Source of the DNA: Mytilus trossulus
Lineage: Eukaryota > Mollusca > Bivalvia > Mytilida > Mytilidae
Length of the DNA stretch: 64,000 bases
Assembly (NCBI RefSeq): GCF_036588685.1
Contig: NC_086375.1
Span: 49,174,955-49,238,954 of the forward strand
Reading direction: 5' to 3'
Shown: positions 48,762 through 61,025 of the stretch, in pieces
Layout: each line of letters begins with the position of its first letter
Position numbering within the stretch: the first letter of the stretch is position 1
The notes under the pieces: generated by a model
Seen by the model: only the letters and a program-made list of their open reading frames with translations
Told to the model about the DNA's origin: nothing
Databases searched by the model: none
Made by a program: the position numbers and the translations under genes

Positions 48762-48799
48762 CTGCTCTATCCTCATCAAAATTTTCTACTATATATCAT

Positions 48800-50430
48800 A
48801 CTCTAATGAATTATATGTATATGAAGGGTTTGATACAAGATTTAAACAACTTGGTAGTAATGCTTTTGGAATAGATAACAAAATTGAATTACAAGTGCGT
48901 TTGGGGTTAATGAAGGGTAATTTGAGAATGACCGTAAAGAAAAATATATTACATTTTCTATCAAATTACCAAGAATTGTCTGAAATTGATAAAAATGAAT
49001 GGAGTATAAGTAATTCTAGATCGATCAAAACCTAATCAACAGATGTTTATAGCAGCTTATTAACATCAAGTGTCTTGTCCTATTAAATCAATAGAGACCC
49101 TTTTAAACTAATCGTAGCATTTTTTGAACCTCAGAGTTTTGAACTAATGTGTTTTCTTATAAACTGTGGTCTTTGGGTTAACGTGTATATCAAATTCTAG
49201 TGGAAACAATTTAAAACATTTTATGTGTTTATATTTTACTATAAACTATACCATTAATACCACCAATGCTCTCAACTGTTATTAATCCAGAACAAATTAC
49301 ATATTTTGTTCACCCCCTTCCCCCATTATTATTAAATTGATCTTATAATCAATTGATTCAGATGCGATAACATTGTTCATGTTAGATCTAAATATACATA
49401 CTGTAATTCATTAAAAGAAATAAGTGCTGATAAAATCCGAACAATTGTAATTACATTATGCATAGTTTAAAAGGCAGTTTGGTGATCGTTGGCAAACCCA
49501 TGTTAGATAGGATACACCTGACTTTTGAGTACACAATATGAGTTTTTTTTATTTTTATTTGTATACCCGATTTTCAAAAAAATCTTAATTCAATATATTT
49601 TTGTCACTGAGAAATGAATACGGTAAATTATTAGGCCAATACCACTTCTACACTGTCACATTTCAACAGCGGTGATGCTTCTATTGAAGACATTATGATG
49701 CAAAATTGTAATTTTCTTATTGAAACGTATTGTGAACTTTTGGCCCCACATATTTTGAATTATTGTTAATATAGAAAAAGTCGTTTTCTAATATCCTTTG
49801 AATCTTTCCCACAATACGCTCACATCAAAACTGCTATAAAGCCAAACCAGTACATGGTTGAAGAGCATTAATGCCCCAAAATTCCAAAAAGTTGTGCCGA
49901 ATACGACTACTGTTATCTATTCATAGGACAAGAAAATCCTTATTTAAAAAAAAAAAAATCATAGAATTTGCAACAGGAAATTTATAGAAATGTAAGTGTT
50001 TTACTGTTTATCTTCAGTGCTTTTAACTAAGTTCGTTAACTACTTCTAAATAACGTATAACAACTATCATTGTAATGAAACATATGAAAAAAAGTTGCGT
50101 TAACTACTTTTGGAGTGAAAAGTATAATCATTTGGATGCTTTAGATACATAATGTAATTTTGATGGTCCTTTTGATTTATATGACAGTTTTGGCTTTTCC
50201 ACTCTCTGTACTGTACTATACTTCCACAAAATCTTATCAAACACATTGTTATTTGAACTAGCGTCATAATCTGTGAGTCTTTGAATACCCTTCCACGTTC
50301 GTTCTGTTTTTGATAGATGTTTTCTGCTTTGCATCCATAAGATGAGTGAAATCCTTTTCAACTGAATTTTGTTGGGCTTTAAATCATATGTGGAACTAGT
50401 ACACCACTGTCCTAGGTTAAGTAGGGTTGG
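48800..50430. other. Spacer
   Basis: Only a weak family E-like piece near 49820-49930 ('ttgaagagcattaatgcccc', 'gccgaatacgact'). No gene seen. Confidence 0.45.
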
Positions 50431-50434
50431 CGCC

Positions 50435-50745
50435 TTTAAACGTTTTTAATCCCGTACCAATCTGTAAATGCCTGTCCCAAATCAGGAACCTGTAGTTCAG
50501 AGTTGTCGTTGTATCGTGTCTTTCATATTTGTTTTTCGTACATATTTTTTTGTGATCATTTAGGCCGTTTGTTTTCTTTGTTTTATATTTTTCATATCGG
50601 GCCTTTTAAACCCGGCTATACAGTATTTGTTTTTCTCATTGTTGAAGACCGTACGGTTGACTTTAGTTGCTTACATCCACTTTACTTGAACTTTGGTGGA
50701 TAGTTGTCTCATTGGCAATCATGTCACATCTCAATTTTTTATATA
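50435..50745 (+). repeat. Interspersed repeat sharing the 'cctgtcccaaatcagg' block
   Basis: 'tgcctgtcccaaatcaggaa', 'gtagttcagagttgtcgtt' and 'gaccgtacggttgac' end in 'gttgtctcattggcaatcat', which resembles family D. Related pieces are at 3712-3765, 5640-5740 and 52640-52680. Confidence 0.6.
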
Positions 50746-51484
50746 TTATGTCACATTTCTGAACATTCAGAGTATCTACAGCATGTGTAGCTCTTTAAAA
50801 TAAAACGATTAAAGAAAAATGAGAAGACAAATTTTTTATAATGATTTCTTCGTGTGATACAAAAAAAAATATTATAGAAAGTGGGTTCTCAATAAATCTT
50901 AAAATAAACATAGAAAGAACAGCTCGTCCTTTAAAATGTGAAAGGCAGGTAGATGCCACAGAAGTGTCTCTATATATAGTACTAGTAATACCAAAAGGTT
51001 GGATATATCTGTAGAACATACTCGTAGCCTTTCGTTTAAATCAAACTTCTGGGGTACGGAGATTGGAAGATGTAGCGATGTGGAGATAAGCAAATCAATC
51101 ATACATGTGTCACAAAAGAACCGTGATACATGGACAATGAATTCTTTAGTTAAATCCTACCTCTGGTGTTGATTGTAGTTCTGTGATACTAGTAGTCCAT
51201 TCATAACGTTTCTAGACTTAAATTGGTAAAGAGCTGGAATTATTTAACATATTGCACCGGAATTCGTTTCCATCTATTAATATTTCACAAATTTTTCATC
51301 CTAACCTTTTATCATTTACGCCCTTTGGTTATTTTGTCCTGTTCAAAATTACCATTGCCTTTTTTCAAAGACGTATATTATATTATAAAGGCATTTAAAA
51401 AATTCAGTGCAGTTTCCTGCAAATTCCTATAAAGACTTTAAATGTTTTTTAATGTTACGATGATATTTTACCTTGAGAATGAAA

Positions 51485-52270
51485 TCCCATTCCGTTTACT
51501 ATACCCACTTATTGCGGACCTGTTTTTGTATTGTTATGAGTTACAATTTATAACAAAAATAAGCAAAGACCCATCGAAACAACATCTGATAAACAAATTT
51601 AATAATACTTTTAGATATTTGGATGATATTTTGGCTCTCAATAATGACGGCTTCAGTATGTATATTAAAGAAATTTATCCTGTTGAACTTACTTTAAATA
51701 AAGCTAATACTAACAATGACCACTGCCCTTTGCTCGATCTTGATATCTATATCACTAACGGAAAGCTGAATACTAAAACTTATGATAAAAGAGATGATTT
51801 TTCATTTCCTATCGTTAATTATACATTTTTAGATGGTGACGTTCCCTTGTCACCTTCTTACGGTGTTTATATATCTCAACTTGTACGATTCGCTCGTGTA
51901 TGTAACAATTTTTTAGATTTTAACGAGAGAAATTTATGTATAACTGAAAAATTATTACACCAGGGTTTTCGATATCACAAACTAGTCTAGTCAAAACATC
52001 TACTAAATTTTATCATCGGTATAAGAACATCATTCGTAAATATAGCTCAACATGCAGACTTCTTATACGTTCAGGTATTTCACATCCATTTTTTATGGAA
52101 ATATTCTTTATAAAGCACAAAGGTGTCAGTATTTACCTCAGAAACTAACAAAACATTTGAATAGACTTATTAAGAAGGGATATAGTTACGATACTGTTGT
52201 CAGGTCATTAAAAAGATTGCATATTTTGGCGTTAATATTGATTCACTTATAAGGTATTTGCATCGGAACT
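51485..52270 (+). pseudogene. Lineage-A reverse transcriptase, near-intact C-terminal half
   Basis: One frame to 51990 carries LIADLFLYCYELQF, FRYLDDILALNN (the Y-x-D-D catalytic box near 51620), PVELTLNKANTNND, LLDLDIYI, YDKRDDFSFPIVNY, PSYGVYISQLVRFARVC and NLCITEKLLHQGFRYHKL. After a nonsense codon and a frame change the protein continues (TKFYHRYKNIIRKYSST, LIRSGISHPFFYGN, LPQKLTKHLNRLIKKGYSYD) to about 52270. The N-terminal palm is eroded before ADLFLYC. The protein is a distant relative of the lineage-B RTs. Class not settled: Penelope-like is possible, but no GIY-YIG domain follows. Confidence 0.8.
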
Positions 52271-52795
52271 AAACCAATTTATTAAAAAAACAGTTGTTGG
52301 CATGACACGGGTTATGTTCTTCTCATATATGTTATGATGGTATGATACTAAACCCCTAACGGGAAGGATTGTGTCTGATGTTCATATGATGAAATCATAA
52401 TCTTTCAGTCAGTTTTATTGACGGTCTGGAGCTGGCATTTCAGTTAACTGCTAGTAGTCTGTTCTTATTTATGTATTATTGTCATTTTGTTTATTTTCTT
52501 TGGTTACATCTTCTGACATCAGACTAAGACTTCTCTTGAACTGAATTTTAATGTGCGTGTTGTTATGCGTTTACTTTTCTACATTGGCTAGAGGTATAGG
52601 GGGAGGGTTGAGATCTCACAAACATGTTTAACCCCGCCGCATTTTTGCGCCTGTCCCAAGTCAGGAGCCTCTGGCCTTTGTTAGTCTTGTATTATTTTAA
52701 TTTTGGTTTCTTGTGTACAATTTGGAAATTAGTATGGCGTTCATTTTCACTGAACTAGTATATATTTGTTTAGGGGCCAGCTGAGGGAAATTTTT
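52271..52795 (+). repeat. 3' untranslated tail of the lineage-A element
   Basis: Runs from 'gacacgggttatgttcttct' through 'ccgccgcatttttgcgcctg' to 'agtatatatttgtttagggg'. The same parts occur without the RT at 3712, 17440, 33905 and 42000. The final 'cgcctccgg...gacacattcc' section is missing here. Confidence 0.7.
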
Positions 52796-52989
52796 CAGAT
52801 TTCACATCCTCAGAACTTTTTTTTCTCCAACATCATATATACTGATTGTTTAGAATTTTTTTCTCTTTGCATTTTTTGGAAACTAAAATCCTTCCAGGAA
52901 AAGGTCGCATATTCGCATTTGATATATTTCTCTCTTTTCGAGATCTCTTTGAGGAATACACTTATTATTCCTGAAAAACCTGTCGAGAT

Positions 52990-53100
52990 TTTTTATTCTC
53001 TGAGCTTTCGAACTTCGTTCTTTAATCATTTTTATTCGAGCATCACTGATGCAGTTGCAGACGTAGACGAAACGCATGTATCGCATACAGTTTCAAATCT
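52990..53100 (-). repeat. Family E fragment
   Basis: 'cgagcatcactgatgcagtt' and 'gtagacgaaacgcatgtatc' in antisense. The 161-aa frame over 52766-53251 runs across this repeat and is not taken as a gene. Confidence 0.55.
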
Positions 53101-53569
53101 GATATCTGATGACTTCTTTTTTGCAGTAAAAGCGAGCACTCTTAGTACAGCATTTTGTGTTTTGTGTTTTGTCACGCTGCGTGCTGAGTCATGTCCTTTT
53201 CAGCTGCTGTTTACAGTTTGTTCTCATTTTGTGCTATTACACCGCTGTTGATTTAGAGCTCGCAAACATGTTGCTGTAACTATCACTATATCATAATATT
53301 CGAAAAGTAACGATGTTTTGGATAAGCCTTGGTCGAATAGCTTCACTATGAGCATCAATTCATCCTGACGATAATGACATCAGGAATAGCAAGTCAAAGA
53401 ATACCTACCAATTTGGAGATAAAAGTTGGATTTCAGATAGACTTAAAATATATCGACATTAATTATTTGCAGATGTTTGCAACTCGTTTTTTTTTTATTA
53501 TTCCACATTCAATGCACACTTTATTACACTGGTGTGATGGTTCGATCTAGACATATTCAGCGGCACATG

Positions 53570-53790
53570 GTAAAAAAAAGGCGGAAGATACCAAGGGAAC
53601 ATTTTACAACTCACAAGTCGAGTAATAACTGACAACCATGACAAAAACTAAATGAAAGACAAATTCCCCAAAACACCATATAGAAAAACTAAATACGGAA
53701 GCAACATAAACATAACAACTGACAATGGGGTTTATCTCAGGTGCTCCGAAGGGTAAGCTTATCTTACTCGAATAGTGGCACGAATCGTGG
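53570..53790 (-). repeat. Divergent lineage-B tail
   Basis: 'gcggaagataccaagggaac', 'gggtttatctcaggtgctcc' and 'gaagggtaagcttatctt' in antisense. Confidence 0.65.
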
Positions 53791-53964
53791 TGTTCGTAGC
53801 AACTACAAATTCGGTGTCGAGTTGTAATTTTGTTGGCATTAAAGAACTCCTGTTAAGCTTTCACGGGACTGAACAATGCCCTCTGGAAGGTAAACTTACT
53901 TCACCTGCCAAGATATGCAATTTCCTCATTGCAGGACAAATTCCAAGACCTTAAATTGCTAAAA

Positions 53965-54065
53965 ATAAGATGATGTGGTATGATTGCTTATGGGACAACT
54001 CACTATACAAGAGACAAAATGACACAGGAATCAACAATTTTGGGTCACAGTACGACCTTCAACCT
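53965..54065 (+). repeat. Family D copy
   Basis: 'aagatgatgtggtatgattg', 'gggacaactcactatacaag' and 'cacagtacgaccttcaacc'. Confidence 0.6.
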
Positions 54066-54786
54066 TTTTAAATTAGTTTTGATTGACCATGAAATATTCG
54101 CCACTGAAGTTTTAACCAATACATTCCATCAAAAAAGAATTTCATAGTTCAAAGTAGTGCTTTTTCTCTGCCAAATTTTTAGTATGACCTTGAAAGTAAC
54201 TATTGGTAATCCACCATTTGAGATTTAGATCTTTTAAAATAAGCAAACCCACCACATGAGCATTTGTATTTCCCAGGTCAGGAACCTAAAGGAAGAATGT
54301 ATTTGATGTTTGGATGTCTTATCATTGTCATGATGGTCTTTTTACCTTCGGTTACTGTCTCATAAAAGTATATTCCATATCTACTGTTTTTTTTATATTA
54401 AAGAACGTACTATTACATACTTTTTTTATTTGAAAAAAATATGTTAACAATTAAACTCAAATCATTCAGCATTAATTTAAATTAACGTCCAGTAGCAAAT
54501 ATTTTGTTCATGTTCCAAGACTAGTTAAACATAACAGGTTCTAAGAATAATCATACATTGATTAAATAATGTGGTTATAGTACATGGTTCTATTAACAAT
54601 GAATAACTCACGAAGATGAGACAACGTTTATAATTCTTTGTTCAATGTAGGAAAGTCATTATATTTAACTATACAATATATCAATATCTGGAAATCTGAT
54701 GCAACACTGCAGTCACCTATACAAAGTGCAATACATTTAAATTTCATTGTTGTTATATATTGAAGCATATTAGCCAGTCACAATTA

Positions 54787-54792
54787 TTTATT
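54787..54792 (-). terminator. Poly(A) signal of the mitoregulin-like gene
   Basis: AATAAA on the minus strand, about 115 nt past the stop at 54905. Confidence 0.55.
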
Positions 54793-54904
54793 CCTTCACT
54801 TTTATATAATTCATATCAGTTTTCCACATAAGTTCCTCAATACAGTCTCCCGAGTCAGTTTTGCCACACTATTCCTGATAAGAGTTCTCTCTCTTTGTCT
54901 GTCA

Positions 54905-55096
54905 TTACGAACTTGTTGCCAAAACAATACACTCTCTATTCTTTTGTAATTTACTTAAAAGTCGCTCTTCTTTACTTTTCAAATATCGTATCCTTAGTCC
55001 TTTTAATTTATAGCCCACAATCACACCAAGAATGAATGTTATACCGCCGAAAATAAGCGCACTTTTACCAGATACTCTACCCGGCGTATCCGACAT
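54905..55096 (-). CDS. MTLN: Mitoregulin-like single-pass microprotein, 63 aa
   Basis: MSDTPGRVSG is followed by a membrane helix (about residues 12-28, ALIFGGITFILGVIVGY), then a basic helix with GLRIRYLKSKEERLLSKL. Known: vertebrate mitoregulin is a ~56-aa inner-mitochondrial-membrane microprotein with a glycine-rich helix followed by LRxRYL, five residues, RL, two residues, KL. That spacing is met exactly here (GVIVG-x5-LRIRYL-x5-RLLSKL). The role in lipid oxidation and respiratory supercomplexes is inferred only. The start follows acceptor CTTACTTCCCCTTAG by seven bases, implying a non-coding first exon to the right. It is divergent from 56033-56206, ~0.94 kb away, and its TM motif is shared with both genes there. 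Confidence 0.72.
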   Translation of the reverse strand: MSDTPGRVSGKSALIFGGITFILGVIVGYKLKGLRIRYLKSKEERLLSKLQKNRECIVLATSS

Positions 55097-55371
55097 GTTT
55101 CAGCTAAGGGGAAGTAAGCAATAACATACGAGAGGCTCCTTCGGTCTAGAGGTTCAAAAGATATACGAGGGTGTGGATAGGGGTTTACATTAAAGAGAAT
55201 AATGAGGGAACTATATGAATAGAGTTCATATGATAAAAAAAGAACGAAGAATAATAAGGTGCTAAAATTTAAAGAAAAGAGAGCAATAGACAAAATGTAT
55301 AAAGAATATTATTGAGAAAAATGACTTAAAAATTAAAAAAAATACTGAAATGAACGACCCTCCCTCCCCCT

Positions 55372-55513
<142 letters not shown>

Positions 55514-56032
55514 TCTACTAATCTTACAGCGTCTTTAACTAATTTATTGACTACTATGAAACTTTTTGTAATCATGAAAGCAAATGAATTTAAATAATTG
55601 AATTTTAAAAACTACTGTTTTTTAGTAAGTTAATGTTTACAGTTCTTTGTACCAAGTCATGAATGAGAGTTGTTATTCTTTTGTTTGATGCGTTTTAAGC
55701 TTTTGATTTTACTATCTCATTATTGACTTTCCATTTTGAATTTTCCTCGGAGTATGGTATATTTGTTATTTGACTTTGTTGTGTGTTTTACCATGGAAGT
55801 ACTAGTATTATACAGTTTCCAACGTTATAAAAAACATATTATTGAAAATTTGCTGTAATTTATTTTTCATAAGTCATTTACATTGACTTGGAAGCTAGTG
55901 TACTAGATAATGTTTGTACCTTGCACTGCACTTATGTCAGTTCAAACTTCGTCCTACCAATGAAATCAGATAACAGTATCCCATGTATCGTATGTGATCA
56001 CTGTTATTTGAACTCGCACTGGTGTATCTAAA

Positions 56033-56206
56033 ATGCATCCCCATGGAAGAAATGTTCCCGCTTTTGATTTTGAAGTTGGAAAGAGAGGCATTGAAATGCA
56101 GGTGAAGGGTCGTGCACTATTCTGGATTGTAACGATAACATTCGGCATTGGAGTGTGTGCGGGGATATATATTTGCAGAAAAAAAGATTTATTCAAAAAG
56201 AAATAG
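56033..56206 (+). CDS. Single-pass microprotein, 57 aa, paralogue of 56384-56554
   Basis: Starts MHPHGRNVPAFDFEVGKRG; an in-frame TGA at 56009-56011 closes the frame upstream. Residues 11-33 (FDFEVGKRGIEMQVKGRALF in part) align without gaps to the next gene. A membrane helix follows (about 28-47, ALFWIVTITFGIGVCAGIYI), then a short basic tail (CRKKDLFKKK). Compared with the mitoregulin-like protein, G[K/R]-x7-[I/L][T/S]F-x2-G[V/L]-x2-G is conserved without gaps. N-terminus lumenal or matrix side is unknown; the basic tail suggests the C-terminus faces a negative-inside compartment (inference). Function unknown. Confidence 0.65.
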   Translation: MHPHGRNVPAFDFEVGKRGIEMQVKGRALFWIVTITFGIGVCAGIYICRKKDLFKKK

Positions 56207-56383
56207 ACTTATGTACATAGTAATATTTTTGGAACTTATAAAGAGTTGGTTTTCTTATTTCTTTTTGACTACCCCATTTGATCCTCATACATGTATGTGT
56301 AATGATCTATAGAATTGTTTCCGTTTGTTGTGTTTGTAAACATATCGATCTACATATATATTAGATTCATCTTGTATACAGAA

Positions 56384-56554
56384 ATGGCTGACTTGGATAT
56401 TGAATTTGGGAAGCATGGCCTTGAAGTGGAAGCCAAAGGAAAGGCATTATTTTGGATAGCGACACTATCATTCTTAGCTGGATTAGCAATAGGAGGCGTG
56501 ATTGGATTTAAAGTGAGGGACAAAGGTGGAAAAATAGCCAAGAAGTTTAAATAA
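56384..56554 (+). CDS. Single-pass microprotein, 56 aa, paralogue of 56033-56206
   Basis: MADLDIEFGKHGLEVEAKG precedes a helix (about residues 21-42, ALFWIATLSFLAGLAIGG with Gly every fourth position) and a basic tail (KVRDKGGKIAKKFK). The frame is open to 56315, but 56384 is preferred: homology to the paralogue starts here, and acceptor 'cttgtatacag' lies just two bases upstream. A TATAAAG at 56237-56243 could serve as its own promoter; otherwise this may be an alternative last exon of the gene before it, 178 bp away. The evenly spaced glycines suggest helix packing in a membrane complex (inference). Confidence 0.72.
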   Translation: MADLDIEFGKHGLEVEAKGKALFWIATLSFLAGLAIGGVIGFKVRDKGGKIAKKFK

Positions 56555-56559
56555 CGGAG

Positions 56560-58140
56560 AAACGCTGACTAATCAAATGTTGTATATGCTTTTATACATA
56601 CACGTTATATATGACAAATCTTTAACGTGTGTAAAATCCTTCAGACAATGGAATATAGGGCCATTATTTCGGTGTGATTATATGTGCATATAAACTTCCG
56701 TTTACAGATATTTTTAAGTACCTTTGTATAATTGTTATTATGTTTATATGCTTAACAAATATGTATTGTGCATGTTATAACTATTGTATATATAAAACAG
56801 ACACATCTATTGTATTCAAACTTAAGTTTACTGTACAATGTTAACTGAAATCTGAATTTAATCCAACATCTTTGTATCAATATATTCATCAATCAACATA
56901 TGGTTTTATTTTATATTAACATTTATGGAAAGCTTCAACTGTCATATATCTAAACCAATGAATAAGGCATAGTGCATGAAACACTTTTAGAACATAACCA
57001 TTTATCATTCTTTATGGTTATTTTCTGGTTCATGTGAAAATTTTAAAGAAAAAATGGTCAATGTCAACGAAACATGCAGCCACTAAACAACCAAATAATA
57101 ACATTTTAATTAAACCTTTATTAATGTCTGCAGAGGTGAGCAAGTGGTCATAATATCAAGTTAAAAAGCTCTAAAAAAAAAAGATGGCTTCGAAAAGAGA
57201 CAAGTAAAAGACGAAAGTCTTAATAACTTAGGCCATAGAACAATCATGCAAAATCCTAATATTGTGATACACTTCATCAAATACCCACTAAATGTGCAAG
57301 TTTGCCAATCGATTGCAATATGGGTGAAGATAAAAGGAATCGGTTTTTTTTAATTCGTGATCATTTATTGCCTTCCTAGAACAGATACTTGGCCTACATT
57401 TTACAATAGATTCTAAAGGTATTAGTAGAGTTGTCTCCCTGAAAGTGAGTTTACGGTACATTCTATAGAATTACATTTCACATGGTTAGGGTCCAAATAA
57501 AAAACATACACTAGATGTAAGAACCTTAACATAATTTTATATTTTTAGGTTTGTAGGCTTCCCATACATGACTCGCATATGCCCATTTTTTTTGGTGGAC
57601 TAGTACTCTTAAATATACTTGGACTTAATTCAGTCGTCCAAAAAAAACATATGCTCCACTGATGCGTTTGCAAGTTTTCAACTTTTACCCCTAAATTCAT
57701 TATCTGGTGGTGTTGTCGAGTTAAACTTTTGTGAATTCAACTACCTTAGTCAGTGACAGAAGTAAAATACGAATAAAAGAGAAAATTTCTAGAGACACAA
57801 ATCGATACTTGGCAATATTTTATAGATGTCAATTTAATGCCACAATCTATCTTCATATAGGAACTAAAACCTAGGTCAAAATGCACAAAATATCTCCAGA
57901 CTAACATGAACTTGTATATCATATCAAATGATATGACCTGGTATGTACATATTATTGTTTTGTTGTGCCTGCGACTTGTGTCGAAGAAAGCCTGACATCG
58001 GGATGGTGATTTGGTGGCGGTCACGCAGCAATAACACACTTCTTAAAAACTTCATATTTCCGAAGGCAGAAGATCTTGATATTTCATTCTTTGTATAAAT
58101 ATGTGCCTTATGTTATTAATTTCCGTTTCTCATTAGTCCA
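56560..58140. other. Spacer
   Basis: AT-rich 3' flank of the microprotein genes. A 97-aa minus-strand frame at 57746-58039 has no domain or signal. Nothing recognised. Confidence 0.45.
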
Positions 58141-58147
58141 TTATCCT

Positions 58148-58800
58148 TGACCTCATTTTCATGGTTCAGTGACTACTTGAAAAAAGTTAAGATTGTTAGT
58201 ATATTTTCTTAATTTCTCTCTTATTATGAGTAGGGGTATACAGGGGTAACTATATTTGGTATGCGCGTACCTTGCAAGGTCCACATGCCTGTCAGACAGT
58301 TTTCGTTTGAACTGGACCTCATGTTTATGGATGAGTCTCAATTAAGTTTTCGTAGTCCATATCTAAGATACTATAAGCAATAGGTCTACTATATTTGGTG
58401 TATGGAATAATTGTAAGGTGTATATGTCAGTCTGGCAATTATCATTGGGACATGACCTCATTTTCATAGTTCATTTGCCAATCTTAAAGGTTTTTTTGTT
58501 TTAGTTTGTTTCTTAGATACTATGTGCATTGGTCAACTATATTTAAATCATGTAATAATTGTAAGGTATACATGTATGTCTATAAGGGTTCATCTGACCT
58601 TGACCTGATTTTCATAGCTCTAATGATCAATGTTAAGTTTTCCTGTTTATGTTTGTTTCTTAGATGTTCAATATGTCAACCATATCTAAAGCATATTTGG
58701 TGTAAGGAATGGTTATAAGGTGTACATGTATTTCCAGTTTGTTTGATTTATCTGACCTTGACCTCTTTTTCATTGATAACGTTAAGTTTATGATAGTTGT
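58148..58800 (+). repeat. Satellite-like array, about five ~140-165-bp units
   Basis: 'tgacctcattttcatngttc' recurs near 58148, 58314, 58453, 58600 and 58756. Between these lie 'gtttcttagatactatnngc', 'ctatatttggtgtatggaat' and 'gtaaggtgtacatgt'. Units are diverged, so the array is old. Confidence 0.85.
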
Positions 58801-58889
58801 AGTAAAGCTTTTGTTATGACAATCAACATAAAACTAATGGTTGGTAAAAAAAAGACGAGACATGTCAGCCTGTGGATTCATTTTTTTAA

Positions 58890-59160
58890 ACATTGATAAT
58901 GAGCCGCGAAGTTCAAACTTTTTTTAGCAGACTGAGCGCAGCGAACGAGCTAAAAAAACTTCATATTTTGTCGAAATGTTTAATATATATATAAATATCA
59001 ACCCAACAATGTTAGATCTGTAAATTTGCTTTCGCAATTTTTTTGCTCTTCCTTCGCTGGGATTGAACCCATGCTACTGTGATATCGTGACACTAAATAG
59101 CCTGCACTGCAGTCGTCCCGCTACACCACATGACCACCTGGGCTCTACAATAATAAAGCT
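58890..59160 (-). repeat. tRNA-derived SINE
   Basis: On the minus strand the head 59145-59050 has A box TGGTGTAGCGGGA (59128-59116) and B box GGTTCAATCCC (59069-59059). The body continues through 'acattgttgggttgatattt' to 'gctcgttcgctgcgctcagt'. The head differs from that at 25853, so two SINE types are present. Confidence 0.72.
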
Positions 59161-61020
59161 TTCAGTGGCCGTGTGTTACCTTTCCTCGCCAGTTTTAATC
59201 TAGCGGCGTACTACAGCACATGATATATAAGGCATGGAGATGTTATATTATATAATGATTAAAAAATATCTAAATGTATCCGCTATTAAAACCGAGTTCC
59301 TGTGTTATTGACCTCTGACTGTACAACTCAATCGGAGGATGACTCGGGGTACGTCAAATACTGATGTCATACCCTTCTGTACAAAACTATATCTGTCGTA
59401 TTTACTAAAGAGCTTTAAGCATAACCAATACACGCTGATATAAAAGGGAGAGACCATGTTTACATTCTATTTTGCAAATGTCAAATAATTAATATTCACT
59501 CCCTTTAAATGGTATTTTAATAGGTAAATGCTATTATACATATATACATATACGGATGTGTTTACATCAAACTTTTATACAGGATTTATTCAATTGAAAA
59601 ATGAAAATTAAAATGTCTTTTCATTTGTAAATTCCGGTTGAATTTAGATAACTGATTTAAATTCATTTATAGTTTCTATACCTGTTTTTTAACAAAGTTA
59701 TTTCACATTTTGACAAACCGTGGATTTCAATAACTGCATACATGTGAGTATTGTGAATATTTAACATTTGTATCATTGTTTAAATTCGAATTTATTCTAT
59801 ACGCTGTAATCTATCTAATTCATAAAGCGGCATCACATGTATGTCCTATATGGTACTTTTGTCTTGTAGAAAGTTTGATCCGAATGCTAAGGTAGGCCAA
59901 TCATTTAATGTTCTGTAAACTTGTATAAGATGCAGACATATACCATGCAGTAATATATAAAGCAAACTCGTAAATTGGTTTACAAATTTACACACTAACT
60001 CATCAGGCTCATATGTCGAGCCATAATTCAAACTTACATGCGTGTTAAACAAATAATATACTGAGAAGTCAAGTTCATGTTTTCTGTCGTATACCAATAG
60101 CGGACACGACAACAGCCGATAAGTTTAAGGGGTGCCAAGGTCAATGTTTGGGTCATAGTGACCCATTAAGAATTAAATCATGAAAGTATATTGCTGTCCC
60201 TTTACATTTGAAAAATCCCATTGCCAATTTTTTTTTTAATAAGATGCTCCAGCTTCCATACACGTGGAGACCACTAACACTTCAGTTGCCTCATTTGCCT
60301 GCCAACACTTTTATCCAGACCTCCGGCTTCTATCGTCACAACCTTATACTCAAAAACTAGCTTGAATAAAAATTACTGAACACAGAAAGCTCATATATTC
60401 TACGTCTTATGATATCGTAGGCAAACTGTAAAGAAATCCAGAGTAAGCGGGAGCTACTGTTTGATTTTTAATGGCGAGGGGGACTAGGATGGAAAAAAAA
60501 TCCTACATATTTGTTGTTGTAATCTCTGTCTTGCCTTTTTATTTTTCACTCTATTCGGTCCTGCTTTTTTTTATTAGTTGATCCTGACTTTTTTACACAA
60601 ATTGTTATCCTGCATTTCTTTTTGAAAAATTGGTCATCCCGCCGTATTTAAATGCTAAAATCCTCCGAGTAATCTCAGGTATTGTCAATGTCTGTGTGTC
60701 ATGATACAAAGACAAAACTTTCAAACTATAAGAGAGATTATTGATAGAGACTTTCTTAATCGTTTAATTCTTGGTATTTTTTTGGAAAGGCATTTTGTAT
60801 TTCAATGATTTTGGAAATAACTCCGGTTTTCTATAAATTCTCATTTAATAGTACATTTTTGTAGTTTAATTCTTATTGCTCTTGTCACTTGGACCAGAAC
60901 ATACATATTGTTAGATATACTGTACCCATACTGGGACTGATACATTTATTTATGTATCCCCGGCACACGTTTGCACCCGCCATTATTCTCTTTTCTCCTC
61001 AGTTATTTTTGTGCCAAGTA
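59161..61020. other. Spacer
   Basis: A TATAAAAG motif near 59440 ('gatataaaagggagag') is the only promoter-like site, with no gene linked to it. The 88-aa frame at 59846-60112 (minus) shows no domain. Confidence 0.4.
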
Positions 61021-61025
61021 ATTTT

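Noticed and set aside
52766-53251. 161-aa plus-strand frame
   Set aside because: Starts in a lineage-A tail and ends past a family E repeat; no domain.
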